Shown here piece by piece: positions 55,336-64,000 of a DNA stretch of 64,000 nucleotides; position 1 is the first letter of the stretch; every line of letters begins with the position of its first letter. Both the position numbers and the translations under genes were made by a program. The notes beneath the pieces are model-generated. The model worked only from the letters and a program-made list of their open reading frames with translations, made no database searches and had not been told where the DNA came from. Source of the DNA: Chlorocebus sabaeus (Eukaryota; Chordata; Mammalia; Primates; Cercopithecidae); the NCBI RefSeq assembly GCF_047675955.1, contig NC_132911.1:73255133-73319132 (forward strand). Reading direction: 5' to 3'.

Positions 55336-58029
55336 TACAGAGTGGCACTCAGACAGACAGACTTGTTCACAATATTTAGAGTAAAACACATTGTAAGAGA
55401 AGTACCATAAGATTTGAATTTGTCTTTGCCTCCTTAGACAAATGCTTTTATTTTATCTTCACTTATTAGTTATTCATCATCTCTAACAATGCATCATACA
55501 AAAATGTATATCTATAGTCCTTTCAGCTTCATTCAGACAAGACCAACTTATATGCAGCTGGTGAGTGAATGCCTCTAGCTGAAAGCTGCACGTAGCACAA
55601 CTCCTTAAGTCTAAGCTCAGTCTTAGTAACTCCATCTGCCACTGCTGTATAAATCACTGTGTGCTACGTATGTCCATATCATTCATCCAAACATGCACTG
55701 GTTAATGAGAATGCTAGTCCATGACCTTGCTTATCTTCTTAGCTTTTAGCAAGAGTGTAACTTAGTTTATAGGTTTTAGCAGAATCTTCTCAATCAATCA
55801 ACATATTCAATCAGAATACATGCAAAGGGATGACCAATGACCCAAATATCACCTTGTACTTTTTCCGCTTCTTTTGTTTGGTTTTGTTTTTGTCTCCTTG
55901 ATGCTTCCTATTCTATACCATCAACACTGACTATTTTCTCTGAGACTGGTTTGCCTTGCAGTGACTAAAGGAAGTGAGTAATTATATTGAAGAGTGACAA
56001 GAGAGAATGTATCTCCACTCCCTCGGGCTTAAATTATAAAGCAATGTTATTTTCTTGTTCATGAAAAATATTCTAAGAAAATAAAGTTTACCACTTTTTG
56101 TTTAAGTGAAAATAATCTTAGAGTTTAGTGCAATTGTTTATTATATTCTCAGCACTACCTTTTCTTAATTGTCCCCATGCATGTGTGTTCTAAATACTGT
56201 TATTAAAAAAGAAAGACTAGATTTCTCAGCAAGGCCCATCATTTATTTTAAAATGAAACAGATTACTAATTTTGCTGCAAGCAAAGCAAATCAGTTAATT
56301 TGTCATGAAAAACTCCATCTCCTAGCCAAAAACATAAATCAGTCCAGTTTTTACTCTGTCTATGAAATATCACACAAACTAGTTTTGGCTTTGATGTAAT
56401 CCCATGTATCAATCTCTAAGTTTTGTTCAGGGGGTATTGTCAATATTCATGAGTTTTTACCCATGATATTGCTTCTCCTGAATCCCACCCAATCTGGAAA
56501 TGGCCCAAGAATGATGGAGTGGTAGGACAGTGTGGACATGGAGCAAAACCGTTCTCGTTAGGGATCTGAAGACACCCGCTTCTAAGTCATTCATACTCCC
56601 AATTGCTTGTGTTACCACTTATTTTCCATGCCTGTCTTCCAGTTGCCATGTGTTCCCATTTAAAGTGGCATGTTTGCACTTTAGCTCCCAGTTGCCTGCT
56701 TACCCTTCATTTTTAATAGCTTATATATTTCTCTCAGTATATCATTTTTTGGAAGAATTTAAAAGAAACTATAGGCTTGCTGTAATCGGTATTATTAGTT
56801 TCAGCAGACTGATTAGGTATGGAGACTCTATGACTCACATTTTTGATGTGGTGCATGTTTTTGATGGTACTTCATTGAAACACATCTTTCTGGCCATGAT
56901 GACAGCATCCAGGGAGATAGAGCTCTGCTCCTGGCAACATATTCTGATCAACAATTCTACCGTGACATGAAAATATAAAAACAGAGCATGTGTGTGTGTT
57001 TCCCAGTTATTTTGGCAACAGTAAAAAATTCTACTTAAAAATAAAGTGGTTCTTATCTATAAGGTTATATTTTTATCTATAAGAACTTGAATGAAAAACT
57101 TACACCAATATTATTTTTTTTTTCATCAATAAAATGAAAGAGGTACGTACTGGTCAAATCAGTATTTTGATGGTTTGAGTGATAGCGGGGACTCTGGAAT
57201 CCAACTTCCTCAGTCTCTCACCTCAACCCTAGAACCCAGTGAAATAGAGACAAATATTGACTTTGCAGTCTCTCTGAGTAGTTCCATTTGAGAATACCAG
57301 ATAGAACTAAAAGTGTCTCTTCTGCCCCTCTCTGCAACCATCGCGAGTCTGGTGGATGACATCAACAACTTGCTCACCCATATCACTTTGATGCATTCAT
57401 GGAGATCACATCAAAATGGGAATTTCCATTTCTTTACCTGGACTCAACTTGGAGTTAATACTCAGAAGCAGTGGTTTCAAAGCAGAAAATTAAGGACAGA
57501 AAATAAAACCATTTGACACTCCAACACAGGAAAGTCACGGCTGCCCCTTTTTCTCTGGGCTCTCTTCTCCAACTCTTCCCCGACTGCTCCCAGAAAGTGC
57601 CACTTGCAATTACTGGTGGGATCTAATAAGCCATGTTAACACATTGGCAAGTGTTAAAAACTACTAACAAGTAATAGGAGTCTTCCTTACATAAATACTT
57701 AGAATTGAAGAGGAATTGGAAATTTTTGAAAAGACAGAGGGCAGAAGTCTGCAGCAGTTTGTGTCAGAAATAGCTGTCACAGTCTCTTTACCAAGATCCT
57801 TAGAACCTCTCCCATCAATAGAAGTCCATAAATGTTGTGTGGGTTAGTGAGAAAAAAAAAAAAAAAAAAAACATTGCCTTGGGTTGGTCTTTTGAAATGT
57901 GCACAGATAGTAAGTCATCAGGAATGTCCTTTTCAGTTGTGAGACGCAGAAATACATGTGTAAGCAAGTAAAAACAGACGCTGGCCCAGCCCTCAGGGAA
58001 TTTTAGATTTCCCTTAGTACATTTATAAG
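55336..58029. other. Unassigned sequence
   Basis: No repeat or gene recognised in 2.7 kb. The longest ORF (146 codons, 56530-56970, plus) has no resemblance to a known family. An A20 run lies at 57852-57871. Confidence 0.45.
57852..57871. repeat. A20 homopolymer
   Basis: Twenty uninterrupted A with no recognisable retroelement upstream. Confidence 0.95.
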
Positions 58030-58170
58030 ATGGGTTCAATGTAATTTTCCCATAAGATGAATATATGGGAAGTGATCTTTCCAAGAACACACAGTGAGAT
58101 AGTAGACAAGAAGTCTAAGAACTAGACCAGATGTCACAAACCGTGAAGTCTGTTCTCAACCCTTTCACTA
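58030..58170 (-). repeat. Probable MIR, antisense
   Basis: 'tgatctttccaagaacacac', 'agtgagatagtagacaagaa' and 'ccgtgaagtctgttctcaac' resemble the reversed MIR middle and 5' part. Confidence 0.5.
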
Positions 58171-59059
58171 ACTCACTGATGTGGTTTAGATTAATTTACT
58201 CAATTTCTAATCCTTTTATTAAAAACAACACTTCCTGTTTATTTTTAGAATCATCCATTCAAAAGTTTTAGTTGTTTTTCATTTCCATTTTAAGTTATAC
58301 CAAAATAAGAGTTAGAACTTCATATCAAACTATCATGACATCCACTTAACACAGAGGGAAGAAAATAATCAAATTGAGGTTATTATTGTATCAGATCAAA
58401 TGCCAGCACAGAGCACAGGCAGTGAACACACACTCTCCTGCCTCATTTTTAGGGGCGCAGACTGGGACATAATGACATTAGTCTTTGCTTCACCCATCAA
58501 GGGACAACTATCAATGGTATGTATCTACATGAGTCAGGGCCAAGTTCAGACTTATGCTTAACAGATAAGTTTGCTAGTGTCCTTGAGTCTACAGCAGTCT
58601 AAGTCTGGATACAGATCTCTAAAAACCATGATCTGTGAAGAAACTAGAATGCTTTGGGTTTAGATACTTACAGTGAAAGTAGCTTTTGATATATTCACTC
58701 TCAGCGACTTTCAGTGTATTGATAAGTCAAGGAAAGCATTGTCAACTTTAGATTAATTCCTATTCTAGGAGATGCTGGGTTGACAAAGGGAAGGAATCTT
58801 AGTACCCCTGAGAACTCTTCATTATGATTTCCCCAGTCATTGACCTTCGCATTAGGAGGTCTTTTAATAATGTTGATGCTCAGCTTGACTAGGCCATGCC
58901 AAAAGTATGATGGGGACTGGATATTCCAGGCTGAACCAGTCAGAGCTGTCCTGAGAGCAGAGTAACTTAGCCGCAAGATTAAGCCAGTTAAATTTAAAAG
59001 CAATGAGCTCTAAGATATGGTAGTAAGACACAAAGGCTAGAAATACAGAAAAACTACTG
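58171..59059. other. Unassigned sequence
   Basis: No gene or repeat recognised. Confidence 0.5.
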
Positions 59060-59352
59060 TTTTTTTTTTTTTTTTTTTTGAGACAGAGTCTCACTCTGTT
59101 GCCCAGACTGGAGTGCAGTGGCACGATCTTGGCTCACTGCAAGCTCCACCTCCTGGGTTCACTCCTTTCTTCTGCCTCAGCCTCCTGAGTAGCTGGGACT
59201 ACAGGCGCCCGCCACCACACCCGGTTAATTTTTTGTATTTCTATTAGAGACTGGGTTTCACCATGTTAACCGGGATTGTCTCCATCTCCTGACCTTATGA
59301 TCCACCTGCCTCAGCCTCCCAAAGTGCTGGGATTACAGGAATGAGTCACCGC
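59060..59352 (-). mobile_element. Alu (AluS/Y-like), antisense, slightly 5'-truncated
   Basis: T20 at 59060-59079, then 'gagacagagtctcactctgt', 'gactacaggcgcccgccac' and 'gtgctgggattacaggaatg'. It stops at 'caccgc', about nine bases short of the Alu start. No clear duplication. Confidence 0.94.
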
Positions 59353-62300
59353 TAAGGTCAAAGTCAGGTGTGAGTAAAAGAGTAAATAGAGATGAAGAAA
59401 GGCAGGCACTAAAAAAACTATAGAAGTTCTTTTCTGTGACAATTTGCAACCTCATGCAGGGCCCAGAGCATGGCCCAGAACAGGGCTATAAGGAATCAAG
59501 TGCCTTGATCGTGTATCTCTACTTTTTGCTAACATTAATAGACTCCACGTCTATCAAATTACTCTTCCTCTGTTTCTCATGACCAGTATGTTTGCACATG
59601 CAAAAGAACATGAACAATCATTACCCCCACATGTTTTCAATATTTTTTTTATCAGAGTCAGATTCAAAGATGCATCAGGACCCATTGTGGCCTTTCTTGG
59701 AAGTTCTCTAATTTAGAACAAGAAATTTAAGACCTAAAAGTAGTGAAAGGGTGAAAAGTGCAGTGGTTTGAAGAGTATTCAAAAGTTGCTCATAAAGAAG
59801 AAAAAGAAACAAGCATACCCACATGCATGAAGGCAAGACATTTGTAATCACAAAGTATTCAAATACGGGAAGCATCTATATGATAAAACAAATAGCAATC
59901 TCATACACTTTTAAAATTTTAGTCACAACAAAGTATGATTTTTAGAATCAACATATTGAAGAACTTGTAACTTCATGACTAATATTTTAGAAGCTATTTA
60001 AAATTATTTTCATTTCTATTGTTTCTGCTTTTGAGGGATATTCCTTATATTAAAAACAAACAAACACACAAAAAACTCCAATCTACAACAACCTACCTGA
60101 ACTGCTTAAAAGAAATGGCCAAGATGTGTTAGTTGGAAATTAATCTCATCAGATAATTATAATGATTTGTAATGTCCTTCATTTTTACATCATTCTCAGA
60201 CTGCTAGAATTTCACGTTACTTACTAGCGAATTTTTTGTCACATTTTGTATTCATTATTTGGAATATTTTTCTCTCTGGATTGGCACAATTTGGTAGCTT
60301 AATATAATAAACATCTGTTTGCTGGGTTGAAAGTAAATAATACTGAACACCTAATTAACAGATGGATAGTTTGCTTTATGTACTGAAAGATTTTTTTGTA
60401 ATGACAGTTCTAGAAAAGAAAGAAGCAATGTAAGATCTGAATTGCATTTATCATAATAAATATAGTAAGGAATACTTAACATTGTGTAACGTAAGATATT
60501 CAGATTAAATCTGACTTTTCATATATATTTGAAAAATAAACTTGTGTAGATTGCATTTATGAGATATTTATTTTGAATATATGTGGTTTTCCACCAAATC
60601 TTCATCAATTCTTCCTTTTCCTAGAGAGAGTGTCAAGGAAAGATTTCAGATGGCCATCTGGTTAGTGTCAGACAATACTCATTCCAATAAGTACATTACG
60701 GAATTCAAAGCCAGGGAGTGTTTTCCCCAAGTGATTTTTTAACTCCGTTTTTTGATCCTCCATTGTCATTTGACTTTTTAGCAACATTTTCTGGGCTTTT
60801 TTTTCCTGTATACTTAATGAGACTCAGGTACTTCCTCTTTGTTAATTTAGGCTTAACATGTGTCCCATTTGCAATAATTTCTTTTACAATGTAGGATAAA
60901 GAATTACACGCTGCTTCCAGAATATGCACTAGAACATTTGAAGGTAAACATTCCTATATTTATTATGACAAAGCTTTTGAATTTTATAACCATAAATTCA
61001 GACAACCTCCCACAGTTTCTTCTTAATGTTTGACTGTGAATGGAATTCTAGCCTAAAGCAAGGTTTTAAAATATATCTAAAAATTGCAACCAAATTAGTG
61101 TAATCATGTTGAAATGTTCTTGTAATTCACTCATTATTAATCAAATTTTCATAAATTTTATTCCATAACACATTATGTGTCAGTCTGGCTTCCTTGAAAA
61201 CACACTCAGATACAGGGATTTGTATGCAAAGGTTTCTAAAGCAATATATCTTTTCTTAAGGGAGGAAGGCAGGCCTGGGAACTGGGAAATGCTGACTCAC
61301 AACATGGGTTGCAAAGGAAGCCAATACAGAGAGTTCTGGACTTAAGAAGGTCCTTCAGAGTTGCCTTGTGTCATTGGCTAGAGGCAAGCCTCTGGTGCGG
61401 ATGAAAGGATGGGAACTTGGGCATAGCAATGTCTTGCAAATAAGGGAATTTTCCAGTAAGGGACATAGCTGTCCTAGTAAGGGACATAGTCTTCAGCAGT
61501 TGACATTCCCAGAAGCTGGAAGATGGGTACATGGACCCTGGCAAGGAGATCATGGTGAGGCACCACAAGAAGCACCATATTTTTTGGTTAGAACTCTATT
61601 CTATAGAATGAATCATTTAGGTAGGACTTGGAAAATAGGGTGAAAAGATATCACATATTACTCTTTTTTCATCAGGGTAATGTCTGCATTTGTCTACCTG
61701 TAAAGTACTCTTGTTTTCTCCCCAAGGGTGTTTATGCATCAAATACAGCTTTCCAATAAAGGTAAGGCTTGTTAGGAGCAGAGAAATGCTCAGTTTAACT
61801 CAGAAATTCTTCCACTTCAATCTGTCCTCCTCTTCCTCCTAGGCGCCTGGCTGCCCAGTTAGAGACAAAATTTCCCAGATGTCTTTGTGAATACATATGG
61901 TCCTGTGACTACGTTCTTACACTTGAAATGTGAGCAGAATTGATTGGGAAACTTTATTTAAAAAAAAAAAAAAAATGCCTGTCCTGGACTTGTTTATCCC
62001 TTTTCTTTCTACTGATTGGAATTACTAGAACAACTCTAGAAGTCTTACATTAAAAATAGCAAAGATGCCTCCACTCTGTGAAGTAAAACCCACCTGTCTG
62101 CCTTGGCCTTCACATACGCTAGAAAGAAATGTATTTTGTAAGCAAATCTACTTGTTAGTCTATTCGGTAAGGACATTTAATTTTTAAACTAATTAAAACA
62201 AAGAGATGATTTTTAAAAAATAAAAGATATAGGGATATCCATGTAACATAGAAGACCAAGAATGGAAAAGTCATTCATGATACACACAGCTCTAGAAACC

Positions 62301-63395
62301 AGATTATTGTGCTTTTTCTTAATGTAACATTTCCAACACTTCCTCCCTTAGTTTGGTGCTCATGGTAATGAAATGAATCCTTCTATGTTGCTGGTAACTG
62401 ACTTCTCTCTGCAATGCTATCAGGTTCATGACTTCTGCTCAGGCATACTTTCTCCTATCTTGTGGTTTTGGCTAAATGCCTACACTGTGTGTGCTTTTCA
62501 ACTTATAGGACCCTAAAGAAACTACTGACTCTCTCACATTTCAACTTTTTAAGAGGAAAATAAAAATCTGATTGCTTCTCATCCTATTTGCTATCCCTAT
62601 TGAGCAGAGCACTTACTCTAGACTACCTGACAGGCTTCAGGCCAGCCTAGCATCAGGCTGCCCTTGGGGCAAGTACCATAAAGAGTTTTCCCAATTTTGG
62701 CTGCCCTCCTTCTGAACTTCCTTCCTATTTGTTTATACTTTTCATTACATGTGGTTTTGGTAGCAGCCACAGGAAACAAAAAATTTCTCCTTTCTGTTTC
62801 TTAATGAATGAGCATATGACTGAGGCTCTAAAAAACAGGTGTTTCCACCTGGTATTCCAATCAGAAGTGACAAAAATTTCTGGGGTCATTTAGAGATGAT
62901 TCACAATGCTGGCAGTGTGGCCCAGAGACCAATAGCTGGAGCAGTGGTGTCTTAAATAGACTGTCCTAAGACATGCCGTAAGCAGTGTTCCCTGCTGCCC
63001 CTACACTCCTTTTTTGGGAGAATGGTTTTTCAAGCTTCCTGTAAATCCTATGAGCTTTCCAATTATCTGCTCCCTCCAAAATCTTTTAAGTTAACAATTT
63101 ATCTGACTTGCACCCAAGATTCCAGTTGTGATAAGTATTGGTACCCACTCTTTATCTGATCAGCTGTGGCCAGCTTGGTTAGCCATATGATCAACTTTCC
63201 TTAGAAATAGCTGAATGAGTGAGGCAGGAAACCAGAGGATATTAGAGAACATTAATCCAAAACTACAAAAAGACAAAAAATAATAATAAAAAAAAAAACA
63301 GAGAAAAAGGTCTTTTTGCATGCACTAGTTTGCTCTCTATGAACAAAAAAGCAAAGATACAATGACTTTAAGGGATAATGAATTTATTCTGTTAT
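59353..63395. other. Unassigned sequence
   Basis: Four kilobases with no confirmed gene or repeat. Holds a two-copy 21-base duplication (61455-61496) and A16 (61960-61975). The stretch about 61850-62110 has the feel of an old transposon ('gtcctgtgactacgttctta'), but I cannot name it. Confidence 0.45.
61455..61496. repeat. 21-base tandem duplication, two copies
   Basis: AGTAAGGGACATAG starts at 61455 and again at 61476. The last seven bases of the units differ. Confidence 0.85.
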
Positions 63396-63771
63396 CATGG
63401 TGTATTAGTCCATTTTCATACTGCTGTGAAGAAATACTCAAGACCGGGTAATTTACAAAGAAAAAGAGGTTTAGATGATTCACAGTTCCATATGGCTGGG
63501 GAGGCCTCACAATCATGGTGGAAGGGGATGGATGAGCAAAGGCACGTCTTACATGGTAGCAGGCAAGAGAACTTGTGCAGGGGAACTGCCCTTTATGAAA
63601 CCATCAGATCTCTTGTGAGACTTATTCCTTATCACAAGAACAGAAGGGGAGAAACCTGCCCCTGTGATTCAATTACCTCCCACCAGTTCCCTAGCACAAT
63701 ATGTGGGGATTATGGGAGCTACAATTCAAGATGAGATTTGGGTGGGGACACAGCCAAACCGTATCACAAGG
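63396..63771 (-). mobile_element. MST-type MaLR solo LTR, antisense
   Basis: LTR 63401-63766. It starts TGTATTAGTCCATTTTCATA, runs through 'gggtaatttacaaagaaaaa' and 'ctggggaggcctcacaatca', and ends 'cagccaaaccgtatca'. Flanks CATGG and CAAGG match at four of five bases. The 'aatttacaaag' form favours MST over THE1. No internal region follows. Confidence 0.9.
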
Positions 63772-64000
63772 CTTTCTCTTAGTGGAGCCTAAAGTCCAGG
63801 CCAGGAAAGAAAACCTGACCTCTCCCCTCCCTTCTGCTTACACTCACCGGCTCTTCCACTATTCTCTGGTGCCTGCCTAGATGCAAGCACGGCTAAAGCT
63901 AAACTCCAGCCATTGCTTCAACCCTAAAACGGTGCTAAGAAATCCATTGTTTAAAAAAGCCACATTAATGTGCTTTAGTATTATTCTTCACAGTTTTTAT
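63772..64000. other. Unassigned sequence to the window end
   Basis: Nothing recognised. Confidence 0.5.

Noticed and set aside
56530..56970. 146-codon plus-strand ORF in unassigned sequence
   Set aside because: No recognisable domain, no splice or promoter context, mixed hydrophobic composition. This length occurs by chance in 64 kb of six-frame translation.
60705..60929. Lysine-rich 74-codon reverse ORF
   Set aside because: Looks protein-like but matches nothing I know. It has no clear splice sites and the composition follows local AT richness.
1..64000. CRISPR arrays, operons, riboswitches, tRNA or rRNA genes
   Set aside because: No regularly spaced repeats, no tRNA-like cloverleaf or Pol III boxes noticed outside Alus, and the repeat content is clearly that of a primate genome.

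Overview
This window is gene-poor primate nuclear DNA. It contains Alu elements of several ages, L1 copies of L1M, L1PB and L1PA-like type, MaLR LTRs (THE1/MST/MLT1), and old L2 and MIR copies. The youngest Alu (25706-25997) carries bases in its right arm that I associate with the AluY lineage of Old World monkeys rather than with human AluY. The one intact L1 also differs from the human L1PA lineage in the ORF1 coiled coil. My best guess is therefore a cercopithecid monkey (macaque or baboon type). I see no confirmed host protein-coding gene, no RNA gene and no CRISPR array. Nearly all open reading frames are chance frames or relics of repeats.

Layout. 1-384 is the 5'-truncated end of an antisense L1. 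385-15560 is mostly unassigned AT-rich sequence with two MIRs, an L2 fragment, an old antisense L1M 3' UTR (about 7985-9340) and a sense L1M/HAL1 5' UTR plus ORF1 relic (about 9690-11560). 15565-18209 is an antisense L1 with a 12-bp target-site duplication and an Alu inside it. 18.2-28.7 kb is sparse: AluJ, an L2, a palindromic MITE-like relic, a sense L1 3' end, the young AluY, and an MLT1/MST-like LTR. 28.76-31.3 kb holds old antisense L1M material and an L2.

31335-46605 is a nest. An antisense L1PB, nearly full length, is interrupted by an Alu, by a complete THE1-type MaLR provirus (35907-38478, itself holding an Alu), and by a young full-length L1 (39066-45270). That young L1 is the main biological item. 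It has a 16-bp perfect target-site duplication, an approximately 1.0-kb 5' UTR with a YY1-type site at its start, an uninterrupted 338-aa ORF1 and an uninterrupted 1275-aa ORF2. In an active element the two proteins act in cis: ORF1p coats the RNA, and ORF2p nicks DNA and reverse-transcribes. The catalytic residues are present, but the C-terminal cysteine-rich motif has lost its histidine.

46.6-64 kb has an L2 3' end, a second L1PB that lost all but the last few hundred bases of ORF2, an MLT1-type solo LTR with a perfect 5-bp duplication, decayed L1M pieces, MIRs, a tail-to-tail L2 pair, an Alu and an MST-type solo LTR. The rest is unassigned. I found no convincing novel system. The intact L1 and its oddities are the best leads. 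Family names come from remembered consensus text, not from a search.
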